Assembly (NCBI GenBank): GCA_030638665.1 | Contig: DAOWEF010000042.1 | Coordinates: forward strand, 1 to 9,909 | Length of the DNA stretch: 9,909 bases | Source of the DNA: Dehalococcoidia bacterium | GTDB taxonomy: Bacteria > Chloroflexota > Dehalococcoidia > E44-bin15 | Direction: 5' to 3' | Shown here: piece by piece, positions 1-7,969 of the stretch | Layout: every line of letters begins with the position of its first letter | How positions within the stretch are numbered: position 1 is the first letter of the stretch | The notes under the pieces: model-generated | What the model was told of the DNA's origin: nothing | Database searches by the model: none | The model's input: the letters and a program-made list of their open reading frames with translations, nothing else | Translations under genes and position numbers: made by a program

Positions 1-2325
1 GCCGGCAAGCTGCGCCACATGGATGCCATAGCTCTTGTCGGTGCCTCCGGGCACGATGCGGCGTAAGAATATGACCTTGCCGTCCTCTTCAGCTACGGCA
101 ACATTGAAGTTCTTCACCCGGGGCAGGAAGTTTGCCAGCTCCACCAGTTCGTGGTAATGGGTAGCAAAGATGGTCTTCGCCCCCATCCCCGGGTGGTGGT
201 GAATGTATTCGGCCACTGCCTGGGCAATGGAGATGCCATCGTAGGTGCTGGTTCCCCTCCCAATCTCGTCCAGGATCACCAGCGAGCGAGGGGTGGCATG
301 GTTCAGGATGCTGGCGGTCTCCTCCATCTCTACCATGAAGGTGGAACGACCCATCGCCAGCTCATCCTGAGCACCGACACGGGTAAAGATGCGATCGACT
401 ATGCCAACAGTGGCTGAATCGGCAGGAACAAAGCTGCCGATCTGCGCCAGGAGCACAATGAGCGCTACCTGCCTTAAATATGTAGACTTCCCCGACATGT
501 TGGGGCCGGTGAGGATCACCATCTGGGCGTCCCTGTTGGAGAGATGGGTGTCATTGGGGACGAAGGGCTCATCGCTGATCATTTGCTCCACAACGGGGTG
601 GCGACCCCCGGATATAACGATGGTGTCCTCCTGGGTAAGCTTTGGTCTCACATAGCCACAACGTGCCGCTGCCTCGCCCAGGGAGCAGAAAACATCCATC
701 TGGGCCAGGGCTGAGGCCGTCTCCAGGATGCGATCGGCAGCCGTGCCAACCTGACTTGAGACCTGGCGAAAGATGTTACCCTCTAGCTCAGCTAGCCTCT
801 CCTGGGCATTAAGTATCAACGATTCATATTCCTTGAGCTGTGGAGTGAAGAAGCGCTCCGCGCTCACCAGCGTCTGCTTGCGAATGTAATCGGCGGGCAC
901 CTGAGGTAGATTGGGTTTTGAGACCTCGATATAGTAGCCGAAGATCTTGTTATACCCCACCTTGAGGGATTTGATACCTGTCCGCTCCCGCTCCTGGCGC
1001 TCCAGATTTGCCAGATATTTTTTAGCCTCTCTTGAGGCCAACCTGATCTCGTCCAGCTCCGGTGAAAAGCCCTCCTTGATCACACCTTCGCCGAGGCTTT
1101 GGGGGGGCTCCTCGGCGATTGCTCGGGAGATTAAGGCAACGATATCCTGGCAGGGTTTCAAACTTTCTAAAAGCCATCTTGTGGGTGAGGCCGCTTCTCT
1201 CGCCATCGTCTCCCTAAGCTGTGATGCGTACTCAAGGCTGCGGCGCAAACTAATCACCTCCCTGGGGGTTGCAATGCCGCTCCTGATGCGGTTGATGAGC
1301 CTCTCCAGGTCAGCGATTTGACTGAGTAGAGCGACGGTCTTGGTGCGCTGCGCGGTACTATCATGGAACCATGCCACAGCATCAAGCCGTTGGTCTAAAA
1401 CTGTTATGTCAAGTAGTGGCTGGCCCAGCCACCTCCTGAGCAACCGCCCACCCATAGCTGTTTTTGTCAATTCGATCACGGAGAGGAGGGAACCGGCGGT
1501 TCCCTGGCGGAAAGTATGAAACAACTCCAGGTTGCGCCGCGTCTGGGGGTCAAGGATCATGAAGGACTCCGTGGTGTAAGTGGCGAGCCTGGTGAGCTGC
1601 ACCAGCGCTCCCTTTTGGGTCTCGTTAAGGTAATGGATAATGGCGCCCGCTGCCCTTATCGCCAAAGGCAGGTGGGCACAGCCATACCCCTCCAGAGATG
1701 AAGTGCCAAAGTGATCCCGCAGAAGCTGGCGGGTAGTCTCCAGTTCGAACCACTGCTCGTCGAGGAGGGTTACTGGAGCAGGTTTTTCGGAAAAATCGGC
1801 AATATCTGAGCCGCGCGGGGCCAGAACCTCCGACGGCCGGAGGCGCTCCAGCTCCGCCGGGGCACGCTCGCGGGAGAGCCAGGTGGTTTGGAATTCGCTG
1901 GTAGTTATATCGACATAGGCGATGCCCACCTGCTCCCCATCGGAAACGACAGCCACAAGGTAGTTGTTCGCCTTCCCCTCCAGCAGCCCCGGCTCAACCA
2001 CAGTGCCCGGGGTTACGACACGAACCACGTCCCGTTCCACCAGCCCTTGTGCTTTGGGCTCGCTGAGTTGCTCGCAGATGGCGACCTTATGGCCCTTGTT
2101 TATCAGCCTCGCCAGATAGTTATCCAGGGCATGACAAGGGATCCCCGCCATAGGGACGCGCTGCCCCTTGCCCATCTCCCGGGCGGTCAGCACGATCTCC
2201 AGCTCCCGGGAGGCGATCCTGGCATCCTCGTCGAAGGTCTCGTAGAAGTCGCCGAGGCGGAAGAAGACGATCGCTTCCGGATACTTCCGCTTTATCCTAA
2301 GGTATTGCTGTCTTAACGGAGTCAT
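1..2325 (-). CDS. mutS: DNA mismatch repair protein MutS, C-terminus cut by window edge
   Basis: MutS recognises base mismatches and small loops in DNA and, driven by ATP, starts mismatch repair with MutL. The visible 775 codons are one open frame from the ATG at 2325 to the left edge. The start (MTPLRQQYLRIKRKYPEAI) is typical of the family. The mismatch-reading Phe-x-Glu motif is present in GDFYETF (F27, E29). The core and clamp regions follow, with KVGYNKIFGYYIEVSK. The ATPase domain has Walker A GPNMSGKST (residues 607-615), Walker B ILDEIGRGTSTYDG (D686, E687) and the ATHYHEL motif (H723). Bacterial MutS is usually about 850-880 residues, so roughly the last 80-100, including the dimerisation and tetramer tail, lie outside. 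No frameshift is seen. It has its own likely promoter just upstream and sits behind the terminator of the redox operon, so it is probably a separate unit. Identification is near certain. Confidence 0.98.
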   Translation of the reverse strand, partial: MTPLRQQYLRIKRKYPEAIVFFRLGDFYETFDEDARIASRELEIVLTAREMGKGQRVPMAGIPCHALDNYLARLINKGHKVAICEQLSEPKAQGLVERDVVRVVTPGTVVEPGLLEGKANNYLVAVVSDGEQVGIAYVDITTSEFQTTWLSRERAPAELERLRPSEVLAPRGSDIADFSEKPAPVTLLDEQWFELETTRQLLRDHFGTSSLEGYGCAHLPLAIRAAGAIIHYLNETQKGALVQLTRLATYTTESFMILDPQTRRNLELFHTFRQGTAGSLLSVIELTKTAMGGRLLRRWLGQPLLDITVLDQRLDAVAWFHDSTAQRTKTVALLSQIADLERLINRIRSGIATPREVISLRRSLEYASQLRETMAREAASPTRWLLESLKPCQDIVALISRAIAEEPPQSLGEGVIKEGFSPELDEIRLASREAKKYLANLERQERERTGIKSLKVGYNKIFGYYIEVSKPNLPQVPADYIRKQTLVSAERFFTPQLKEYESLILNAQERLAELEGNIFRQVSSQVGTAADRILETASALAQMDVFCSLGEAAARCGYVRPKLTQEDTIVISGGRHPVVEQMISDEPFVPNDTHLSNRDAQMVILTGPNMSGKSTYLRQVALIVLLAQIGSFVPADSATVGIVDRIFTRVGAQDELAMGRSTFMVEMEETASILNHATPRSLVILDEIGRGTSTYDGISIAQAVAEYIHHHPGMGAKTIFATHYHELVELANFLPRVKNFNVAVAEEDGKVIFLRRIVPGGTDKSYGIHVAQLAG

Positions 2326-2343
2326 CTTTTCGCCCTTTGCGCT

Positions 2344-2372
2344 ATTCTACTAAAAAACGCCTCGGTAAACAA
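2344..2372 (-). promoter_or_regulatory. Candidate sigma70 promoter of mutS
   Basis: On the minus strand, TTGTTT (2367-2372) is followed after exactly 17 bases by TAGAAT (2344-2349), which matches the -10 consensus at five of six positions. The -35 box is weak (three of six). Transcription would start near 2337 and leave a leader of only about 12 bases before the mutS ATG at 2325. The ribosome site is weak (AAAGGG, about 7 bases before the ATG). The -35 box lies in the T-rich tail of the preceding terminator hairpin, a compact end-and-restart arrangement. The call rests on motif and spacing only. Confidence 0.45.
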
Positions 2373-2377
2373 TAAGA

Positions 2378-2402
2378 AACCCCGCCCTAATCAGGCAGGG
2401 TT
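2378..2402 (-). terminator. Rho-independent terminator of the nfnA-nfnB-fdhA operon
   Basis: Arms at 2378-2386 and 2394-2402 form a 9-bp stem with a 7-base loop. Read on the minus strand the one imperfect position is a U-G wobble, whereas on the plus strand it would be a C-A mismatch, so the hairpin favours minus-strand transcripts. The minus-strand sequence directly after the stem is T-rich (TTCTTATTGTTT). It lies about 50 bases past the stop of the formate dehydrogenase fusion and before mutS. Confidence 0.7.
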
Positions 2403-2424
2403 CTTTCACTCTTATTGAAAATGA

Positions 2425-2443
2425 TGAGGCTTTCTCGGCCTCA
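2425..2443 (-). terminator. Second hairpin after the operon, possible tandem terminator
   Basis: TGAGGC (2425-2430) and GCCTCA (2438-2443) form a perfect 6-bp stem with a 7-base loop, starting 8 bases after the TAG stop of the formate dehydrogenase fusion. The minus-strand sequence after it (TCATTTTCAATAAG) is only moderately T-rich, so it may be an auxiliary terminator or a 3' end-protecting hairpin ahead of the stronger one at 2378-2402. Confidence 0.4.
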
Positions 2444-2451
2444 AGCTACAG

Positions 2452-5400
2452 CTATTTTTTTACCTTCTCCACCCTCACGGCGCAGACCTTCAGCTCGGGG
2501 ATCTTGGAGACGGGGTCGAGGGCCGGGTTGGTGAGAAGATTCGTCCTCGTTTCGGTGAAATGGAAGCTCATCGTGACGACGCCTACGGGTGAGGCCTCGG
2601 TCACCTTCGATTTGGCCGTCACCTCCCCCCGCCGCGAGGTGACCCGTACCACTTCGCCATCAGTAATCCCCAGTTTCTGGGCATCCTGGGGATTCATCTG
2701 CACCAGCTCCTCACCATTCAGAATATTGAGCCCCTTCACCTTCCGTGTCATGGTGCCGGTGTGGAACTGGTACAGGCTGCGTTCCATAGTGAGGATCAGG
2801 GGGTAATCATCGTCGGGCTGCTCCATCGACGGCTTATATTCAAGAGGAATGAACTTCCCCTTGCCTCTAGTGAATCGCTCGGTGTGCAGGATGGGTGTTC
2901 CTGGATGCTCCTTTGTAGGGCAGGGCCATTGTAGGCCACCCTTCTCCAGGCGCTTATAGGAGATACCGCTATAAGAGGGGGTAAGTTCGGCGATCTCCTC
3001 CATGATTTGGGAGGGATTTTCGAAATCGAATCCTTGGCCACTGAGCCGCTTTGCGATCTGGCAGGTTATCCACCAATCAGGCCTGGAATCGCCCTTGGGT
3101 GGGATGGCCTGGCGCACCCGCTGCACCCGCCGCTCGGTGTTGGTAAAGGTGCCGTCCTTTTCGGCAAAGCTCGCTGACGGAAGAACCACATCGGCAAGAT
3201 GAGCCGTTTCGGTTAGGAATATGTCTTGAACAACGAAGAATTCCAGCCTCTCAAGTGCATCCTCTACGTGCTCTGCATCAGGATCGCTAAGTATGGGGTT
3301 CTCACCTACGAGATAGACGGCCTTAATGTTGCCTTTGTAGGCCTCATCTAGGATCTCGGTGAGCGTCAACCCTAGTTTATCGCTCAGTTTGGCACCCCAT
3401 GCCCTCTCGAACTTCTCCTTGATAGTACGGTCAGCCACGCTCTGGTAACCGGGGTATACATTGGGCAGGGCGCCCATATCGCAGGCCCCCTGCACATTGT
3501 TCTGGCCACGGAGTGGATTCACCCCGCTCGATGGCTTGCCTATGTTGCCGGTGAGCATGGCTAAATTGGCAATGGCGATCACGTTGTCGGTGCCGTGGGA
3601 GTGCTGGGTTATCCCCATGCCGTAGAGGATGGTTGCGGGGCCGTTCTGAGCGAAGATCCTGGCCGCTTCAACGATCCTATCTTGAGGAACGCCGGTGATC
3701 TGTGCCACCCTGCCCAGGTCAAAGTTTTCAAGGGAATCATGGAATTTCTCGAAATTCTCACACCTTTCCTCAATAAATAAAGAGTCCAGAAGCCCTTCAT
3801 CCACGATCACCTTCATCATGCCCATCAACAAGGCAACATCGCTCCCCGGGCGGTGCCGCAGCCACAGGGTGGCGAAACGGCAGAGGTCGATCTCGCGGGG
3901 GTTGGCCACGATGAGTTTCGCGCCATTCCTTACCGCTTTCTTGATATCCATGCCGATTATGGGATGGTCCTCAGTGGTATTGGTGCCTATGGCGAGGATG
4001 CAACTGGCATCGGCGACCTCGGCGATGGAGTTGGTCATCGCCCCACTTCCGAAGCTTTGGGCCAGACCGGCAACAGTGGGGGCGTGGCAGAGGCGGGCAC
4101 AGTGATCTACGTTATTTGTGCCCATCACCGTGCGGGTAAATTTCTGTATGACGTAGTTCTCCTCGTTGGTGCACTTGGCAGAGGCGATGGCGGCAAATTT
4201 TTCGCTCTTATATTGCGACAACTGATTGGTAATCAGGTCGAGCGCTTCCTCCCAGGTAGCCTCGGTGAGCTTGCCATTCTTCCTGATGAGCGGGGTGGTA
4301 AGCCGCTCCTCGTGATTTACGAACTCGGGAATACCGAAACGACCTTTGACGCATAGCATGCCTCTGTTGGCCGGATTCTCCATAACGCCGCGCACGCTAA
4401 CCACAGTATTTCCGATTGTACCGAGCAGAATGCCGCAGCCCACACCGCAATAAGGACAGATCGTGCTCACCTCCGATAGTGGTGGCAATCTGTCTTTGGA
4501 GACAAGCGCTCCCACCGGACAGCTGGTAACACACTGGCCACAGGACTCGCAATTTGTATCCAGGAGGGATCCGGCATATGAGGGGACGGCTACCCTGTAG
4601 CAAAAGCTTAGTGCCCCAACATTCTGCACATCGAGGCATGTTCGGACACAGCGGATGCAGGCAATACACTTGTTGGCATCGATCTCTATGAAAGGATGAG
4701 ACATATCTTTGGGATAAAGTTGCCCTATTTGCTTGGTAGGGGTGTCCGACACTCCATATTCCGCTGCTAGCTGGCGGAGAGTACAGTAATCGGCCGCCTT
4801 GCAGCCGCAGGCCATGCACCGTTCTGCCTCCTTTTTAGCCACGTCCTCTGTATAGCCAAGTTCCATTTCCTGGAAATTATCACGTCTCTCCAGGGGTCCG
4901 AGTTTTGGCATCTCACATCTCGGTTGACGCTCCACATCGGCGAACTCATCTTTGATCAGCTCGGTGAGCTCGCCTTCGCTCCAGTTGAAGGCTTTGCCTT
5001 CGCCTTCCAGCGCTTCGCCATTTAGATAGCGATCGATGGCGATGGCGGCCCTCCTGCCCGCTGCTATCGCGTCCACCGCCGTTGCTGCTCCCGTTACGGC
5101 ATCGCCGCCAGCGAAAACTCCTTTCATGTCCGTCTGTAGGGTTTCAGGGTTGGCGATGATGATATCTCCTTTGCCGATATTGACATTGCCCCTCTCGGAG
5201 GTAGTTTGCTCTGCTTCGAGGAAGGATATGTCAGTGCTCTGTCCAATGGCAGCGATGACAGTGTCTACTGGCAAGGTAAACTCAGAGCCGGGGATGGGCT
5301 CCGGCCGGCGGCGTCCGCTTTCATCCAGCTCGCCCAATACCATTTTAATACAAACCAGACCACTCACCCTGCCATCTTCTCCGATTACCCTGACCGGTGC

Positions 5401-6567
5401 CGCCAGGAAGTGAAGCCTGACACCCTCTTCCTCAGCCTCATCCACCTCCCATTCGCTGGCCGGCATCTCGGCCCTGGAGCGCCGATAGACGATCGTCACC
5501 TCATCTACACCCAGGCGCAGCGCTGTCCGCGCTGCATCGATGGCCGTATTCCCTCCGCCGACGACCGCTACTCGCCTACCTACCTTCATGGATTCGCCCA
5601 GCGCCACGGAACGCAGAAAGTTGGTTCCCGGCAGGACGCCTTCTAGATCTTCCCCGTCAACTCGTATCTTATGGCTTTTATGTGCCCCTACCGAGAGAAA
5701 GACGGCATGGAATCCGTCTTTAAAAATGCTTTGTAAGCTGAAATCCTTTCCGAGGACACGGTCAGTTCTGATCTTCACCCCTAGCTCTGTGATGGCGGCG
5801 ATCTCCCGGTCGAGGACACCCTTTGGCAGACGGTAGTCGGGTATGCCGTAACGCAACATACCCCCGGGCTTGGGCAGGGCCTCGAAGACCTCCGTCTCGT
5901 GTCCCATCCTAGCCAAATAGAAAGCAGCTGAAAGGCCCGCTGGCCCAGACCCGATGATCGCAACCCTAAAGCCACTCTTGGGCTTTAATGGTGGAACAGG
6001 GCTTTCTTCGCCTAAAAGGAAACAATAATCTGCGGCAAACCGCTTGAGGCTACAGATGGCCAGGGGTTCATCCACCAGATTGCGGCGGCATGCCGATTCG
6101 CAGGGGTGAGGACAGATGCGTCCGATGACTGCGGGCATGGGGATCGCTTCCTTGATGAGGGTCACTGCCTCACGATACTGCCCCCTAGCGATCAGGGCGA
6201 TATAACCCTGAACATCCAGCCCAGCGGGACAAGCAATCTGGCATGGTGCGATGCAATCACCATAATGAAAGGCAAGGAACTCTTCCAGGCGACTTTTTCG
6301 AGCAGCATGAACCCTCTCGTTCTCGCTCTCCACCACCATTCCCGGCCACACGCGGGTGACACAACTGGGCATAAGACCACGCCCTTTAACTTCCACGACG
6401 CATATCCAGCAACCCCCCAAAGGGCTCAAGTAATCATCGTGGCAAAGAGTGGGAACAGGGATATTATTATCGCGGCAGACCTCTAGAATGGTCTGGTCGG
6501 CAGGAGCGAGAATCTCCTTACCATCGATGGTGATCTTAACCTTGATCGCCTCAGCAATCCCCGTCAC
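2452..6567 (-). CDS. fdhA: Formate dehydrogenase alpha subunit fused to a GltD/NfnB-like flavoprotein module
   Basis: Predicted soluble molybdenum or tungsten bis-pterin formate dehydrogenase carrying its own NAD(P)H-flavin module. Numbering is from the GTG start at 6567 (1371 residues). Residues 10-75 are a [2Fe-2S] domain (C42, C53, C56, C69). Residues 101-165 have two cysteine triplets of the GltD N-terminal type (C105, C109, C113; C152, C156, C160). The flavoprotein part has FAD motif GSGPAG (206-211), second nucleotide motif GGGNTA (337-342), YRRS (361-364) and GGDAVTGAA (from 487). Then come a small Cys motif (C584, C587, C589, C595) and two [4Fe-4S] motifs (C634, C637, C640, C644; C673, C676, C679, C683). 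The catalytic unit begins with CPYCGVGC (704-711) and C739, has CARLCH with metal-ligand C827 and H828, R1020 in NPLRGQNN, and a C-terminal pterin-binding domain. There is no signal peptide, so it should be cytoplasmic. The GTG has AGGGAGG five bases upstream; an ATG at 6597 adds ten residues but has no ribosome site. The domains are clear; formate as substrate is inferred from the active-site motif. Confidence 0.9.
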   Translation of the reverse strand: MTGIAEAIKVKITIDGKEILAPADQTILEVCRDNNIPVPTLCHDDYLSPLGGCWICVVEVKGRGLMPSCVTRVWPGMVVESENERVHAARKSRLEEFLAFHYGDCIAPCQIACPAGLDVQGYIALIARGQYREAVTLIKEAIPMPAVIGRICPHPCESACRRNLVDEPLAICSLKRFAADYCFLLGEESPVPPLKPKSGFRVAIIGSGPAGLSAAFYLARMGHETEVFEALPKPGGMLRYGIPDYRLPKGVLDREIAAITELGVKIRTDRVLGKDFSLQSIFKDGFHAVFLSVGAHKSHKIRVDGEDLEGVLPGTNFLRSVALGESMKVGRRVAVVGGGNTAIDAARTALRLGVDEVTIVYRRSRAEMPASEWEVDEAEEEGVRLHFLAAPVRVIGEDGRVSGLVCIKMVLGELDESGRRRPEPIPGSEFTLPVDTVIAAIGQSTDISFLEAEQTTSERGNVNIGKGDIIIANPETLQTDMKGVFAGGDAVTGAATAVDAIAAGRRAAIAIDRYLNGEALEGEGKAFNWSEGELTELIKDEFADVERQPRCEMPKLGPLERRDNFQEMELGYTEDVAKKEAERCMACGCKAADYCTLRQLAAEYGVSDTPTKQIGQLYPKDMSHPFIEIDANKCIACIRCVRTCLDVQNVGALSFCYRVAVPSYAGSLLDTNCESCGQCVTSCPVGALVSKDRLPPLSEVSTICPYCGVGCGILLGTIGNTVVSVRGVMENPANRGMLCVKGRFGIPEFVNHEERLTTPLIRKNGKLTEATWEEALDLITNQLSQYKSEKFAAIASAKCTNEENYVIQKFTRTVMGTNNVDHCARLCHAPTVAGLAQSFGSGAMTNSIAEVADASCILAIGTNTTEDHPIIGMDIKKAVRNGAKLIVANPREIDLCRFATLWLRHRPGSDVALLMGMMKVIVDEGLLDSLFIEERCENFEKFHDSLENFDLGRVAQITGVPQDRIVEAARIFAQNGPATILYGMGITQHSHGTDNVIAIANLAMLTGNIGKPSSGVNPLRGQNNVQGACDMGALPNVYPGYQSVADRTIKEKFERAWGAKLSDKLGLTLTEILDEAYKGNIKAVYLVGENPILSDPDAEHVEDALERLEFFVVQDIFLTETAHLADVVLPSASFAEKDGTFTNTERRVQRVRQAIPPKGDSRPDWWITCQIAKRLSGQGFDFENPSQIMEEIAELTPSYSGISYKRLEKGGLQWPCPTKEHPGTPILHTERFTRGKGKFIPLEYKPSMEQPDDDYPLILTMERSLYQFHTGTMTRKVKGLNILNGEELVQMNPQDAQKLGITDGEVVRVTSRRGEVTAKSKVTEASPVGVVTMSFHFTETRTNLLTNPALDPVSKIPELKVCAVRVEKVKK

Positions 6568-6568
6568 C

Positions 6569-7969
6569 TCAGCCTCCCTGCTGCCCAAGGTATTCATCGA
6601 TAGAGGCCGCGGCCCGCTTTCCCGCCCCCATGGCGCTGATCACGGTGGCGGCGCCGGTAACCACATCGCCGCCTGCCCAGACACCCGGCTTGGTGGTCTT
6701 ACCCTCTTTTTCATCGGCGACCACCGTGCCCCGTTTGGTGACATCCAGCCCCTTTGTGGTGGTGGGGACCAACGGGTTAGGGGTAGTGCCCAGGGCGATG
6801 ACAACGGTGTCAACATCCAACATGAACTCGCTGCCCTCTTTGGTGATCGGGCGCCGCCGGCCACTATCGTCCGGCTCCCCCAGCTCCATCTCATAGCATT
6901 CCGCACCCACTACCCAGCCCTGGTCATCACCAATAAACCGCTTGGGATTGGTAAGAAACTTGAAGATGATCCCTTCTTCCTGGGCGTTTTCCACCTCCTC
7001 CCTCCTCGCCGGCAGCTCCACCTCAGAACGCCGATAGACAATATAGACCTCATCGGCGCCGAGCCTTAAGGCACACCTGGCGGAATCCATAGCCACATTG
7101 CCACCACCGACCACCATTACCCGGCGTCCCCGCTTAATCGGGGTATCGTATTCGGGGAAGAGGTAAGCCTTCATCAGGTTGGTTCTGGTAAGGAACTCGT
7201 TGGCAGAATATATGCCGTTAAAGTTCTCGCCGGGGATATTCAGGAACATAGGCAGCCCCGCACCGGTGCCCATAAAGACGGCATTATAGCTATCCTTCAG
7301 GATTTCGTCGATGGTCACGGTCTTGCCCACTACGAAGTCCAGCCTGAGGTCTACTCCCAGAGACTTTACGTAGTCAACCTCGGTCTGAACGATGTGCTTG
7401 GGCAGGCGGAACTCAGGAATGCCATACATTAGTACGCCACCGGCGACATGGAGCGCCTCAAAGAGGGTGACCTGGTGACCTATTTTAGCCAGGTCGGCGG
7501 CAGCGGTAAGCCCCGCCGGCCCTGAGCCTATCACTGCCACTCTCTTGCCTGTTGCCTTGGCGATCTGAGGCTTTTCCATCTGCCCCTGTGCCAGTTCCCA
7601 GTCGGCTACATAGCGCTCCAGGCGGCCGACAGCTATGGGTGCCCCCTTCTTGCCCAGAGAACAGACCTCTTCGCACTGTGTCTCCTGGGGGCAGACCCGG
7701 CCACAGATGCCGGGCAGGCTGTTTTTACCCTTGAGGATCCTGACCGCTTCGGGCATATCGCCCTCCCTTATCGCGTTGATAAAGTCGGGGATATCTACAT
7801 CCACCGGGCAGCCACCGACGCAGAGTTTCTTGGGACACTGGATGCACCGGTTTGCCTCGTATAGGGCTTGCTCCGCATTATATCCCAGGGCGACCTCATT
7901 GAAATTCCCCGCCCGTACCTCAGGCTCCTGCTTGGGCATCGACACACGGTTCAGATCGACTTTAGCCAT
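6569..7969 (-). CDS. nfnB: NfnB-type large subunit of ferredoxin:NADP+ oxidoreductase (GltD family)
   Basis: In the Nfn complex this subunit binds NADP(H), carries two [4Fe-4S] clusters and holds the FAD where electron bifurcation occurs. The 466-residue protein has cluster cysteines C42, C45, C50, C54 (RCIQCPKKLCVGGCPVDVDIP) and C89, C93, C99, C103 (GICGRVCPQETQCEEVC). It then has FAD motif GSGPAG (148-153), YGIPEFRLPK (182-191), nucleotide motif GGGNVAMD (288-295), YRRS (312-315, where family members contact the NADP 2'-phosphate) and the FAD motif WAGGDVVTGAATVISAMGAG (431-450). Length fits the family. It is often auto-annotated as glutamate synthase small subunit (gltA or gltD) or sulfide dehydrogenase SudA. 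With the small-subunit gene directly upstream and no glutamate synthase large subunit in view, Nfn is the better reading. Its start overlaps the nfnA stop by 8 bases, with GGAGG about 10 bases upstream of the ATG. Confidence 0.92.
   Translation of the reverse strand: MAKVDLNRVSMPKQEPEVRAGNFNEVALGYNAEQALYEANRCIQCPKKLCVGGCPVDVDIPDFINAIREGDMPEAVRILKGKNSLPGICGRVCPQETQCEEVCSLGKKGAPIAVGRLERYVADWELAQGQMEKPQIAKATGKRVAVIGSGPAGLTAAADLAKIGHQVTLFEALHVAGGVLMYGIPEFRLPKHIVQTEVDYVKSLGVDLRLDFVVGKTVTIDEILKDSYNAVFMGTGAGLPMFLNIPGENFNGIYSANEFLTRTNLMKAYLFPEYDTPIKRGRRVMVVGGGNVAMDSARCALRLGADEVYIVYRRSEVELPARREEVENAQEEGIIFKFLTNPKRFIGDDQGWVVGAECYEMELGEPDDSGRRRPITKEGSEFMLDVDTVVIALGTTPNPLVPTTTKGLDVTKRGTVVADEKEGKTTKPGVWAGGDVVTGAATVISAMGAGKRAAASIDEYLGQQGG
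6573..6579 (-). promoter_or_regulatory. Strong ribosome binding site deciding the fdhA start
   Basis: The minus strand reads AGGGAGG, five bases before a GTG at 6567 and inside the last codons of nfnB. The nfnB stop TGA (6569-6571) is one base before this GTG. The upstream in-frame ATG (6597) has no purine-rich site before it. This supports GTG as the start and termination-reinitiation coupling of the two genes. Confidence 0.7.

Noticed and set aside
1888..2316. Long plus-strand frames opposite mutS, such as this 142-codon one
   Set aside because: They are shadows on the opposite strand of a high-GC gene. The minus strand carries an unmistakable MutS with all motifs across this stretch.
6449..7069. 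A 206-codon plus-strand frame opposite nfnB and the start of fdhA
   Set aside because: It has low-complexity Gly/Pro/His-rich composition, no motif, and lies fully opposite coding sequence with clear family motifs.
6569..7969. Annotation of the 466-residue protein as glutamate synthase small subunit
   Set aside because: No glutamate synthase large subunit is visible, and the gene overlaps a NfnA-type partner. The ferredoxin:NADP+ oxidoreductase reading explains both.
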